Shown here: positions 8,770-17,121 of the stretch, in pieces
Numbering within the stretch: position 1 is the stretch's first letter
How the letters are laid out: each line of letters opens with the position of its first letter
From: an uncultured Dehalococcoidia bacterium
Lineage (GTDB): Bacteria; Chloroflexota; Dehalococcoidia; Lucifugimonadales; Lucifugimonadaceae
Assembly (NCBI GenBank): GCA_913048295.1
Contig: CAJWWK010000023.1
Coordinates: forward strand, 1 to 33,159
Direction of reading: 5' to 3'
DNA: 33,159 bases
Position numbers and translations under genes: made by a program
The notes under the pieces: generated by a model
Database searches by the model: none
Seen by the model: the letters and a program-made list of their open reading frames with translations, nothing else
Told to the model about the DNA's origin: nothing

Positions 8770-8969
8770 TTGGGCCGCATATTGCGTTGTTCACGCGCGT
8801 GCTGCCCCCCACACGGGTTGTACGTGACAGCACTCTGATGTCATCGCTCCGCTCGTTGCTAAACTGACAGCAGTAGAAGGCTAATCGTGTACTTTGTGGG
8901 AAGTCGAACCCGCAATCGGAGCTCCAATTTGGTGCACGATACCGCCCTTCTAACTGGTTAACGCCCGAT

Positions 8970-10226
8970 ATGGAATCATTCCGCTTTGTGCATGCGGCGG
9001 ACCTTCACATCGATTCACCCTTTTCGGGTATCGGTGACGTTGATGTCCGCGTAGCAAATCGACTTCGAGAGGCCACCTACGAGGCCTTTCAGAACCTGGT
9101 CGAACTTTGCCTGAAATCAGATGTCGATTTCCTCGTCATCGCGGGCGATGTCTACGATGGCGCAGACCGTTCCGTACGGGCGCAACTCAGGTTCCGAGAC
9201 GGACTTTCCCGCCTCGCCGACGAGGGAATTCAGACGTTCGTGGTTCACGGCAATCACGATCCCCTCGACGGCTGGCAATCGTCTATCGCATGGCCCGAGG
9301 GCGTTCATATCTTCGGCGCTGCACCCGAATGGAAGAACATCGAAAAGAACGGTGAAATCGTGGCCGCCGTTCAGGGCATGAGCTACCCGACGCGCGAAGT
9401 TACCGACAACCTCGCCTTGCAGTTCAGCCCACCCCAGTCCGGTAGCATCTTCACGATCGGGCTGCTCCACGCCAATGTCGGAGGCAACAGCGCACATCCA
9501 AACTATGCGCCGTGCACTGTCGAAGACCTTTCGGCCTCCGGTATCGACTACTGGGCGCTGGGCCACGTACACACCCGTCAAACACTGAAACGCGCAGCCC
9601 CGATCATCGCGTATCCGGGCAACATCCAGGGCCGTCACCCGAACGAAACCGGCGAGCGCGGAGCCCTGGTTGTTGATGTCGACCCCAGTGGCGCTTCGAA
9701 GAGCGAATTTGTTCCGCTGGATGTTGTCAGGTGGGAACACACCGACGTCGATATTTCCAATCTCGAGACAATCGACAGTCTCGATTCTGCAATCCGGCAG
9801 CAGACCGACAACATGAGTGCCATTGCCGAAGGCCGAGATGTGGTCTGCAGAGTCACCATCACCGGCAGAGGTCCGCTTCACGAGCAGCTTGCCGCCGATG
9901 GAGCGGTCGAAGACCTGATCGAAGCGACCCGCAACAGCTGGACCGGCGGTTCTCCGTGGGTGTGGATCGACCGAATTGTCGATTCGACACGCCCGGCCAT
10001 CGACATCGAGGCACGGGCCAAGCAGGACGATTTCCTGGGAGCCACACTGAAACGTGCACTACTCTCGTCAATCGAATCGGATGAAATCGACCGGCTGACC
10101 GAAGTCGTTTCTGACGTGTACAGCGGTCGCCGGAACGGACTCAGTAAACCGGATGATGAACAGGTCTCAGCATGGGCCAAAGAGGCACGCTGGTATCTTG
10201 CTGAACTTCTGGAGCAGGGTAAGTGA
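8970..10226 (+). CDS. SbcD/YhaO-like DNA repair metallophosphoesterase
   Basis: 418 aa. Calcineurin-like phosphoesterase of the SbcD/Mre11 family, the nuclease partner of an SbcC/Rad50-type ATPase. All metal-site motifs are present: HAADLHIDSPF (D-x-H), VIAGDVYDGA (GDxxD), VHGNHDPLDGW (GNHD), a histidine in GLLHANVG, and WALGHVHTRQ (GHxH). About 260 residues of catalytic domain are followed by a roughly 150-residue C-terminal region rich in Asp/Glu and aliphatic residues, as in YhaO and SbcD. Ribosome site weak. The stop codon (10224-10226) is one base before the start of the ATPase gene, so the two are almost certainly co-translated. Could be named sbcD or yhaO; the length and partner type favour YhaO. 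Confidence 0.9.
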   Translation: MESFRFVHAADLHIDSPFSGIGDVDVRVANRLREATYEAFQNLVELCLKSDVDFLVIAGDVYDGADRSVRAQLRFRDGLSRLADEGIQTFVVHGNHDPLDGWQSSIAWPEGVHIFGAAPEWKNIEKNGEIVAAVQGMSYPTREVTDNLALQFSPPQSGSIFTIGLLHANVGGNSAHPNYAPCTVEDLSASGIDYWALGHVHTRQTLKRAAPIIAYPGNIQGRHPNETGERGALVVDVDPSGASKSEFVPLDVVRWEHTDVDISNLETIDSLDSAIRQQTDNMSAIAEGRDVVCRVTITGRGPLHEQLAADGAVEDLIEATRNSWTGGSPWVWIDRIVDSTRPAIDIEARAKQDDFLGATLKRALLSSIESDEIDRLTEVVSDVYSGRRNGLSKPDDEQVSAWAKEARWYLAELLEQGK

Positions 10227-10227
10227 C

Positions 10228-13200
10228 TTGCGACTGACAGGCATAAATATCGAAAACTTCGGACCGTTTGCCAATCTGGAAATCGGCGATATGTCCGGAA
10301 AACTCACGTTGCTGCACGGCCCGAACGAGGGCGGCAAGTCGGCGGTTCGAGCGTTTCTGCGCTCTACTCTGTTCGGCTACGCAAATAAGAGCGACCGGGC
10401 GCAGCTGCGCGAATTGTTCCTCTACCGACACTTCAAGCCAGAAGCCGGATCCGGTTCGATTTCACTCACCACTGCGGGGGGTGCAAAGTTCGATATCCAC
10501 CGCCGGGACGGCCGGAGACGCGGCGAAGTAACGATTACTGGTGACGCTGATGGAAGCGACGATCTGCTCAGAACGCTTCTCGGAGGGATCGACAGCGATC
10601 TCTACACCAACGTATTTTCGATTTCACTCAGCGAACTACAAGCACTGTCATCGCTCAATTCCGATGAAATCAGGGACAAGATCTATTCGGTCGGTCTCGG
10701 ACTCGCAAACGTCTCGCTGACCGATGCTCGCGGTGAACTCGACGACGAACTCAAAAAACTGCGAAGCCCTCGGGCAGGCCGAATCAGAAGGCTCGAAGGT
10801 TACCTTGCCGAAGCGCGGGCCAACCTCGAAGAAACCCGCCGCGGCAACGATCTATATGCCGAACTGTCCAGCAACTTCGATCAGGTCGTCGAGAACATCG
10901 ACACACAGACCGCGGAGCTGGAAGATGTCCGCTCGGCCATCGAGCGCCAGAAAACGCTCGTGGGACTTCGAAAACCATGGGAACGGAAAACCGAAATCGA
11001 ACGCCAGATTTCCGACCTTCCCACGAACGACGCGATTCCCGACAACGCGGAACACCAGATGGACAATCTGGACGAGCAGAAGAGTGAACTTCAGCGACAG
11101 TTAGACGAAAGCGCTCTTCGCAGGAGTGAGCACGAGCAGGAAGCTGAATCGGTTGGCGTAATTGACGCATTCGTCGAACACGGCGAAAAAGCCCGCAAAC
11201 TGGGAATGGAGACGGCCTACTACAACAAGGCGGTCGTCGATCTTCCCAGCGTGGAGCAGGAACTCGAAAAGGAGCAGACGCAGCTTGATCACGATCTCGC
11301 TGAGCTTGGTGGCGGCTGGACAGAACAGTCCATCAACGATTTCGAGACGCCGATAGACCTCCAGGCGAACCTGGAATCAGCAGGACGCGAACTAACCAAA
11401 TCGAACCGCATCTATCAGGAAAAAGAACTCGCCGTTCAGAGCAGGACAGAAGATCGTGAGACGATGGCCAACGAGGCGCTGAAACTCGCAGCTGCACGTG
11501 ACGCACTGGCCGATGTCCCCACCGAAACTTCTGCAGATCTCGAAAAAAGGCGAGAACGGCTGTCGCGACTGCGGGCCGCTATTGCTGAGTCTGGCTCAAT
11601 GCGTTCTGAAATGAACGACGCACAGCAAAATCTCTCAGACACCCTGGCGCAGACCGAGACAGAAGACATCGGCGGTTTTGTCGGCTCCATCCTTCTGCCT
11701 GTCACCGTTGTCATTGTCGGTATCGCTTCAATGGTATGGAGCTACATGTCCGGAGAATTGTCTGGTGGACTCGCAGGACTTCTGGCGTTGATGGCCGGGT
11801 TCATGCTTGTTTCTCGCGGCAGGGCGGCCGGTGGATTCAAGATCACTATCCGAAAACCCGCGATTGGCGAGGCAAAAGACGTCGCCACTGCAAAGGTCGA
11901 GGAAGTACAGGAGCGTCTCGACGCGGTCGCAACCGAAATGTCAGAAATAGCGAACGAGTTCAGCATCAGCGAAACGCCCACGATCCGCGACATCGAAGAG
12001 AAAGCGGGAGAACTGGACCGGTCACTGGACCTGCGTCGCAGGTTCGAAGTGGTTGCGCGAGAGTTTGAAACTGCGGCCGCCCGCCTTGCCAATATCGATA
12101 CACGGCTCACTGAATCAACCACCGCCCTTGCGCTTGCCTCAAACACACTGGCAGATGTCCAGAACCGGTGGCAACTGCTGCTCGAACGGACCGAACTGCG
12201 AATCGACCTCGATCCGTCTCAGGTCGCCAATGTTATGGCGAGTATTCGCACGCTAAAGAGCCAGCAGCGAACAGTCTCCAGCCTCAGGTTGCGGGTTTCT
12301 CAGATGTACGACACCGCTGGCGAAATCGAAATGCGGCTTACCGACGTGCTCGAAGCTGCAGGACTCCCAGACGCCAGCCCCATGAAGGCAACCGAAATCC
12401 TCCACGACCTGTCCGAACGACTGCTTGCCCATGACCGTGCCGTGGAGCGACAGAAACAGATAACAGGCGAACTCGAAACCCTGTCCAAGGAAAACGCAAA
12501 CCTTGAACACAGGATGGGACAGGTCACGAGCAAGATCGAAGCGCTGCTCGAAAAGGGCGATATCGAGGACCATGAACAATTCAAGGCCACGGCGCGGCAG
12601 GTTCAGGAGCGGCGTGAGCTCGAGCGAAAACTGGCGGAGATGCACGAACTGGAACCCCTGCTGACCAACGACGATGGACAGCCTTACCGCGTCGACCTCG
12701 ATGCGACACCGCATGAAGAAGCGGTTGCTAGGCAGCAGCAACTACAGGACGATGAAAAGCGCCTGCAGGAACTGCTCAACCAGCTACACGAGGAGCAGGG
12801 CAACCTCCGACGTCAGCAGGCCGAATTTGAAAAATCAGGTCTCGCACAGGAGCTGCACTCCAAGATCAACGTGATAGAGGAACAGCTGGACAGCGACGCG
12901 CACCGCTGGGCCGTATTGACTATCGCACGGGATATTTTCGAGCGGACTCGAGAGGAATTCCAGCGGGAGCGTCAACCCGCCCTGATGCAGGCGGCGTCCA
13001 GGTATCTTTCCACCCTCACGCTTGGTCGTTACACAGGAGTCCGCGCAGTCATCGGCGAGAAAGAGCAGGACCTCGAGATCATTGAGGGTGAGGCCCACGC
13101 CAAGCGCGTCAACGAGTTGAGCCGGGGTACCGCTGAACAATTGTTCCTCGCGATGCGCTTTGCGCTGATCGAGGAGTACGCCCGTAAGGTCGAGTCGATG

Positions 13201-13443
13201 CCGGTGGTACTGGACGATATCCTGGTGAACTTCGACCCCGAGAGGGCGACCGCGGCGTGCCGGGTTATCATGGATCTCTCTGAGCGTTTCCAAATTCTGT
13301 TCCTTACATGCCACCCGGAAACGATCTCCATGTTCGAATCGATCGCACTCGGTGGCAAGGAAGAACGTGCGGAAGCGATGAAAATCGTTGAACTCTCAGG
13401 CACAGGTGCCGATGACCGACTGTCGCTCGTCGATACCGCGTAA
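10228..13443 (+). CDS. SbcC/YhaN-like AAA ATPase with long coiled coil and central hydrophobic hairpin
   Basis: 1071 aa from the TTG at 10228 (AGGG about 8 bases upstream, immediately after the nuclease stop). Longer in-frame starts lie inside the upstream gene. N-terminal ATPase half: GINIENFGPF and Walker A GPNEGGKS. C-terminal half: signature LSRGTAEQL, Walker B PVVLDDILVNFD and the H-loop LTCHPE. Between them lie two long, charged coiled-coil arms. At residues 482-530, the exact middle, are two hydrophobic stretches separated by SGELSGG, which look like a membrane hairpin. No CxxC zinc hook is visible there. Bacillus YhaN, partner of YhaO, is my best family match, and I recall it as also membrane-predicted. 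Inferred role: DNA-end or structure-specific nuclease complex, possibly tethered to the membrane. Confidence 0.9.
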   Translation: MRLTGINIENFGPFANLEIGDMSGKLTLLHGPNEGGKSAVRAFLRSTLFGYANKSDRAQLRELFLYRHFKPEAGSGSISLTTAGGAKFDIHRRDGRRRGEVTITGDADGSDDLLRTLLGGIDSDLYTNVFSISLSELQALSSLNSDEIRDKIYSVGLGLANVSLTDARGELDDELKKLRSPRAGRIRRLEGYLAEARANLEETRRGNDLYAELSSNFDQVVENIDTQTAELEDVRSAIERQKTLVGLRKPWERKTEIERQISDLPTNDAIPDNAEHQMDNLDEQKSELQRQLDESALRRSEHEQEAESVGVIDAFVEHGEKARKLGMETAYYNKAVVDLPSVEQELEKEQTQLDHDLAELGGGWTEQSINDFETPIDLQANLESAGRELTKSNRIYQEKELAVQSRTEDRETMANEALKLAAARDALADVPTETSADLEKRRERLSRLRAAIAESGSMRSEMNDAQQNLSDTLAQTETEDIGGFVGSILLPVTVVIVGIASMVWSYMSGELSGGLAGLLALMAGFMLVSRGRAAGGFKITIRKPAIGEAKDVATAKVEEVQERLDAVATEMSEIANEFSISETPTIRDIEEKAGELDRSLDLRRRFEVVAREFETAAARLANIDTRLTESTTALALASNTLADVQNRWQLLLERTELRIDLDPSQVANVMASIRTLKSQQRTVSSLRLRVSQMYDTAGEIEMRLTDVLEAAGLPDASPMKATEILHDLSERLLAHDRAVERQKQITGELETLSKENANLEHRMGQVTSKIEALLEKGDIEDHEQFKATARQVQERRELERKLAEMHELEPLLTNDDGQPYRVDLDATPHEEAVARQQQLQDDEKRLQELLNQLHEEQGNLRRQQAEFEKSGLAQELHSKINVIEEQLDSDAHRWAVLTIARDIFERTREEFQRERQPALMQAASRYLSTLTLGRYTGVRAVIGEKEQDLEIIEGEAHAKRVNELSRGTAEQLFLAMRFALIEEYARKVESMPVVLDDILVNFDPERATAACRVIMDLSERFQILFLTCHPETISMFESIALGGKEERAEAMKIVELSGTGADDRLSLVDTA

Positions 13444-13978
13444 TGGCGCTCTGTCGTGACATCGACCTACTGGAAGTAAAGATCGTCACCGACAGGCTCA
13501 TTCTTCGACCGACCAGTTTGTTCGACCTGGATCCCATCTTCAGGAATTTCAACGAACGCGTCACACGCTTCTGTTTCCGTCGCCTGCTATATCGAGCGTG
13601 GAAACCGCATCATTTATCACCGATTCGATCGACGCGATGCTCAACCGAACAAACCTGCATCTGACAATTTTGCACAGCGATCCGAAGGATCAGTTCGCGG
13701 GGTGCGCGGAGCTTCATCACACGGAATCTCGCACGCCAGAGATCGGAATCTGGCTGGCCGAAGGTTCGCAGGGCATGGGACTTGGGCTTGAGGCAGTGGC
13801 GGCGGTCTGCAACTAGGTAGCCGACGAGGTCGAATGCGATTACATCAGGTAGCCGGTCGACCGGGCAAACGGATCAAGCCACAATATTCCTGAATCACTC
13901 GGGGCCGAAATAGAAGACGAGTACGACAGGGTCACACCGGCCGGCCGGATCCTGAACATCGTCGAAAACCGAATCTAA
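13443..13978 (+). pseudogene. GNAT acetyltransferase, frameshift plus two in-frame TAG
   Basis: The ATG overlaps the stop of the SbcC-like gene by one base (TAATG). RimJ/RimL-like acetyltransferase: first part IVTDRLILRPTSLFDLDPIF. After VTRF (about 13569-13572) the frame shifts by one missing base, and the reading continues as LFPSPAISSVETASFI, CAELHHTESRTPEIGIWLAEGSQGMGLGLEA, with the acetyl-CoA loop G.G.G.E. The frame then meets TAG at 13814-13816 and again at 13850-13852, yet homology goes on: VADEVECDYIR, PVDRANGSSHNIPESLG, ILNIVENRI, TAA at 13976-13978. The first TAG sits where the family usually has Trp and the second where it has Tyr (IRYPVDR). Three independent lesions argue for genuine decay. 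Confidence 0.88.
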
Positions 13979-14009
13979 CCGGAGTTTTAAACGCTGCTCG
14001 CAGGCGAAC

Positions 14010-14780
14010 CTAAACGTCAGCGTTCGGCTGGACAGACTCTTCTTCACTCGCCTGGTCTTTTTCGCTTGGTCGCTCTGAAGCGCTCACCGACAAACCCTCG
14101 TAGAGACGCGTCATGCCTTCAAGCCACTTGGACTGTACCGAAGGGTCCCATGCAGGATCGAACTCGGGATACTTGGCAAGGATCCTGTCGGCAAGCTCAA
14201 GCTGGGCGACCTGAGCCGGGACAGCGTTCTCAGGCGGCGCTGTTAACGCCTTTTTCTCAGCCGCAACGGGCTGACTGGCGGTCGTACGCGACCGTCCGGC
14301 AGGCGCTGTTCGAGTGCGATTTGCCCCGTGGCGCCCCTGCAGTATGTGCCTCGATAAATCTATCTCGGCGTCCTGCGCGGCCCTGATAAAGAACGCTTCG
14401 CACTTGGTGAGTACTCCCTCTTTTGTTCCAAACGACCTGAACGCCTCGTGAAATTGTCCACGGCTCGCACGCGACAGATCGAGCGCAAAAACAGGCGTGT
14501 AAAAACGCTCCAGAATTCGTCGAAGCAGCGTCCTGCGATCGTCGCCTTCAGCATGTACGAGCGATTCCAATTCGTCGGTTGGACGACCGTCAGAATCGAT
14601 CAATTCCAGTACTTTTAGCGTCGTCATCAACTGAATTCCGGAATTTCCTGAAAACCTTGGAACCCACACACTCCTATCAATCCGGTCTGGAATGCCTTCA
14701 AGTAGGAATTCTAAAAATGTTCGGAATGTCCGATAGGGGACATATGGGGGAATCGGCCGGGGTTGTTCTTGGAGGGTCAT
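14010..14780 (-). CDS. DUF5343-family protein
   Basis: 256 aa from the ATG at 14780. A longer frame from a TTG at 14849 is possible but lacks family-like sequence. The N-terminal third (PPYVPYRTFRTFLEFL, GIPDRIDRSVW, FSGNSGIQL, LELIDSDGRPTDEL) has the pattern of DUF5343, a small winged-helix-like domain of unknown function often found with accessory or defence genes. The middle contains LERFYTPVFALDLSRAS and FRSFGTKEGVLTKCEAFFIRAA. The last third is Pro/Ala-rich linker (about 170-205) and an acidic tail, so the C-terminus is probably disordered. Transcribed divergently from the ParB-like gene, with a 236-base region between them holding repeated TTGGAAY motifs. A DNA-binding or regulatory role is plausible but not shown. 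Confidence 0.75.
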   Translation of the reverse strand: MTLQEQPRPIPPYVPYRTFRTFLEFLLEGIPDRIDRSVWVPRFSGNSGIQLMTTLKVLELIDSDGRPTDELESLVHAEGDDRRTLLRRILERFYTPVFALDLSRASRGQFHEAFRSFGTKEGVLTKCEAFFIRAAQDAEIDLSRHILQGRHGANRTRTAPAGRSRTTASQPVAAEKKALTAPPENAVPAQVAQLELADRILAKYPEFDPAWDPSVQSKWLEGMTRLYEGLSVSASERPSEKDQASEEESVQPNADV

Positions 14781-14797
14781 TTGAACGGGGAAATAGT

Positions 14798-14987
14798 CAT
14801 TCCAAGCTGGTGCTGAGTCCACAGTATCCCCCAGCAATTCCAAAGTCAATTGTTAATTGGAATCACGGTTTCCCTGCGCAGGACAGTTTTAGAAACTTCT
14901 TTTTGGAACGCGGAGAATGTACGTCAACGATTTGGAATGCGGCGTGAGTTCGATTCACTACAAATTTCACGTTCCAAACTGTTCCAG
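14798..14987. repeat. Cluster of TTGGAAY motifs between divergent genes
   Basis: Seven copies of TTGGAA or a one-base variant, on both strands. Forward: TTGGAATC 14857-14864, TTGGAACG 14903-14910, TTGGAATG 14932-14939. Reverse (read as TTCCAA): 14798-14806, 14836-14843, 14970-14977, and a variant TTCCAG 14980-14987. TTTGGAAYGCGG occurs as a direct repeat 29 bases apart (14902 and 14931), and ATTCCAA/TTGGAAT form an inverted pair around a 13-base centre (14837-14863). Such a cluster suggests binding sites for a regulator, possibly one of the flanking genes, or iteron-like sites. Not a known parS. Confidence 0.55.
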
Positions 14988-15016
14988 GCTCGAAACCCCG
15001 TACTGAGGACAACAAG

Positions 15017-15922
15017 TTGAAGATTCCGATTGACCAGATCTTCCCAGACCCCGACACCCCTCACCCAACCGGGGTAAGCACCCGACGTCAAAGTACCAGG
15101 TCCGTACGTTCCAAGCGCGATCCAGTAGTCCTGTCAACACCCAATGGATACATGCTCCTCGCAGGGGAACGAAAACTCTCGGCGGCCAGAGATGCAGGCG
15201 AGATCGCAATCGAATGCACCATCAAGGAAGAAGTGACCCGGCAGGAACGCTGGGAACTGTCTCTAGCCGAGCAGTATCACTCTTCAACGGTGCCGGCGAT
15301 GAAACTCGGGCGGGCTTTCATGGAATACCGCGACACTCACGAAGTAACGCAGCAAGAACTGGCTCGGCGTACCGGAATAACACCGGGCACCATCCACCAC
15401 TACGAGAGCCTCATCCGTACGCTCGACCCGGGTCTTGGCGAAAGAGTGAACAGCGGCGAACTGACCTTTAAAGAAGCACGGTCGATCGCCGATATCGAAG
15501 ACCACGTCCGGCAGCGAGAAATTGCACAGCCGTTTATCGAAGGTCGCCTCTCAAGCGTCCACGTTGAACGAATAGTCGGCCGGGCCAAGACAGCCCCAAG
15601 TCTGTCGATCGAAGACATCATCGAGGAAGTCGTCAACGGAAAACGCGCCCCCGAGCGCCAGCCAGAACCAGCACCGGTAATTCAGCCTGCACGGCACGTC
15701 GAGGCGGATACCCGGCTGATTGAAAACGCCGTTTTGAAGATCGCCGGCGAACTCGATGCCATGCAACTGCAGGTCATCCCGGAATATCGCCGGTTGAAGC
15801 TCATCAGCAGCTTGCGAATCCTCGACAGTCGACTGAAATCAGCCCTGGTCAATCTGAACGGGGGCACCGCGCTCACAACCGCAGTCCCGAAGCAGCTCTC
15901 AACAACTAAAGTTCCGGTTTAA
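15017..15922 (+). CDS. ParB/RepB-like DNA-binding protein, shortened N-terminal domain
   Basis: 301 aa, TTG start at 15017 with GAGG (15005-15008) eight bases upstream. ParB-like domain: IPIDQIFPDP, then GYMLLAGERKLSAARDAG, where GERK (50-53) corresponds to the GERR nucleotide-binding box. A helix-turn-helix follows (about 110-130, VTQQELARRTGITPGTIHHYE), then a helical region to about 215, a Pro-rich linker and a C-terminal helical segment that may dimerise. Between the first strand and GYMLL the family normally has about 40-50 residues including an LA.SI...G..QPI.V helix. Here only a basic stretch of about 30 residues is present and that helix is missing. No parA is adjacent, so this is probably an orphan ParB-like regulator rather than the chromosome partition protein. 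Confidence 0.85.
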   Translation: MKIPIDQIFPDPDTPHPTGVSTRRQSTRSVRSKRDPVVLSTPNGYMLLAGERKLSAARDAGEIAIECTIKEEVTRQERWELSLAEQYHSSTVPAMKLGRAFMEYRDTHEVTQQELARRTGITPGTIHHYESLIRTLDPGLGERVNSGELTFKEARSIADIEDHVRQREIAQPFIEGRLSSVHVERIVGRAKTAPSLSIEDIIEEVVNGKRAPERQPEPAPVIQPARHVEADTRLIENAVLKIAGELDAMQLQVIPEYRRLKLISSLRILDSRLKSALVNLNGGTALTTAVPKQLSTTKVPV

Positions 15923-15971
15923 CGAGAAAACGACGGGCCATTTAAGACCGTATTTCACGGAGAAAACAACT

Positions 15972-16008
15972 TAAAAAAGCTGAGGTCTGTGCGGACACAC
16001 AGACCTCA
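15972..16008 (-). terminator. Intrinsic terminator on the minus strand (for the amidohydrolase gene)
   Basis: Perfect 11-bp stem TGAGGTCTGTG (15981-15991) / CACAGACCTCA (15998-16008), six-base loop. An A-run at 15973-15978 becomes the U-tract when read on the minus strand, so it fits transcripts coming from the gene at 16270-17121, although about 260 bases past its stop. Confidence 0.75.
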
Positions 16009-16065
16009 CGCCGCCAGTAACTTCCAGGGCTCGGATGTTACCAGCTCAGTCTCCGCCGAGAGCCC

Positions 16066-16107
16066 ATGCGCCCCTCCACTCACGCCTCAGGAGGGGCGCA
16101 TCTTTTT
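16066..16107 (+). terminator. Intrinsic terminator on the plus strand (for the ParB-like gene)
   Basis: Perfect 12-bp stem ATGCGCCCCTCC (16066-16077) / GGAGGGGCGCAT (16090-16101), 12-base loop, then CTTTTT. It lies 144 bases after the ParB-like stop, beyond the minus-strand terminator, so the two transcripts would overlap at their 3' ends. Confidence 0.85.
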
Positions 16108-16269
16108 AAGGCGCAAATCAAAATTACTCACCTGACCGTAACAGTTTTGCAGTCCGCCGAGAACCCCCGAAACCCGAACCGACACCTTTCAACCGGGGAC
16201 AGTCGCGGGATTTATCCGGTTTCAGCTGAACGCCGGGTATGCAGTACGTTGCGTGGGACTTTAATCGGG

Positions 16270-17121
16270 TTACGAATCGAGCTCCAACCCCAGAATAGCG
16301 GCGGCGTTTTCACGGAGGATCAACGGTCGCGCTTCGTCACGTATGTCCACTTGCTCGAACTGCTCAAGCCATGTAACTGGCGAGATATACGGGTAATCGG
16401 AACCGAACAGGACCTTCTTCCGCAACCTGCTCCCCGCCTCACGAATTAAGGCGCCCGGAATATAGCGGGGAGCCCAGCCCGAGAGGTCGATGTAGACGTT
16501 CGACTTGTGCAGCGCCACCGCGATCTGCTCGTCAATCCACGGCCAGGCAGGATGGGCCATGATGATCGTCAGACCGGGGTGATGCGCGGCCAGCGAATCG
16601 ACGTGTGGGATCGGCCTGGAATAGGCAAGCTGAAACCCGCCGCCACCGGGCGTATTGGCTCCGGCAGCCGCGTATCCGGAATGCATCAACACGGGTATAC
16701 CCAGCTCTTCGGCCTTTGAAAATAGCGGAGTGAATGCGGGATCATCGGGGAAAAAGCCCTGGTGGATCGGATGCAACTTCAGCCCACGGAGCCCGAGGTC
16801 TGTGATTGATCGTTCAAGCTCTTCGACTGCCGCACCCCCCTTCCGAGGGTCGACTGTGCAAAAGCCCATAAGCACCTCAGGGTATGCGGCGACTGTTTCA
16901 GCCACGTAATTGTTCGGGTCAGGCAAATCACCGGTCTCGGTCTCGGCGTCGACCGAAAAGATCACGGCCATCGTGTCGATAGCGCGATATGTCTCGACCA
17001 TCTGTGCCACATCGTCGGCTTCATCCCCCATACGGAACATACGCCTCAGGCCCGGCTCAATCCCATATTCGGGAATTCCGGGCCTCCGAGGAATGTGAAC
17101 GTGAATATCGATCGCTTTCAT
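16270..17121 (-). CDS. Amidohydrolase (Amidohydro_2, metal-dependent TIM-barrel hydrolase/decarboxylase)
   Basis: 283 aa. Amidohydro_2/ACMSD-like fold: the N-terminal IDIHVHI gives the metal pair His7 and His9. GLKLHPIHQGF (Lys115, His117), PVLMHSG (His147), IIMAHPAWPW (His190) and LFGSDYPY (Asp242) follow in the usual order. These proteins hydrolyse or decarboxylate small cyclic or aromatic acids and lactones in the cytoplasm; the exact substrate cannot be told. ATG at 17121 with AGGTAAC about 9 bases upstream. The gene is monocistronic on the minus strand. Its neighbours (MFS transporter, RspA-like dehydratase, SDR) suggest catabolism. No signal peptide. Confidence 0.88.
   Translation of the reverse strand: MKAIDIHVHIPRRPGIPEYGIEPGLRRMFRMGDEADDVAQMVETYRAIDTMAVIFSVDAETETGDLPDPNNYVAETVAAYPEVLMGFCTVDPRKGGAAVEELERSITDLGLRGLKLHPIHQGFFPDDPAFTPLFSKAEELGIPVLMHSGYAAAGANTPGGGGFQLAYSRPIPHVDSLAAHHPGLTIIMAHPAWPWIDEQIAVALHKSNVYIDLSGWAPRYIPGALIREAGSRLRKKVLFGSDYPYISPVTWLEQFEQVDIRDEARPLILRENAAAILGLELDS

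Larger units (their letters stand above)
15923..16269. other. Intergenic region between convergent genes with two hairpins
   Basis: 347 bases between the ParB-like gene (+) and the amidohydrolase gene (-). It contains two strong hairpins (listed separately) whose T-tracts point in opposite directions. A long open frame starting at 16066 (+) is antisense to the amidohydrolase gene and I do not accept it. I see no RNA gene. Confidence 0.6.

Noticed and set aside
8885-8940. tRNA-like segment on the minus strand (GGGTTCGACTTCCC) with an inverted repeat ATCGTGTAC/GTGCACGAT
   Set aside because: The T-arm pairs poorly, no acceptor, D or anticodon stems can be formed around it, and the outer repeat has one mismatch. 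At most a decayed remnant.
13814-13852. TAG recoding (pyrrolysine or suppressor) in the acetyltransferase
   Set aside because: The gene also carries a frameshift, and the two TAGs fall at ordinary Trp and Tyr positions. Decay is simpler.
14965-14972. TTTCACGT, half of the canonical parS site, beside the ParB-like gene
   Set aside because: The second half of the palindrome is absent (TTCCAAAC follows), so it is not a parS. It overlaps one TTGGAA-type motif instead.
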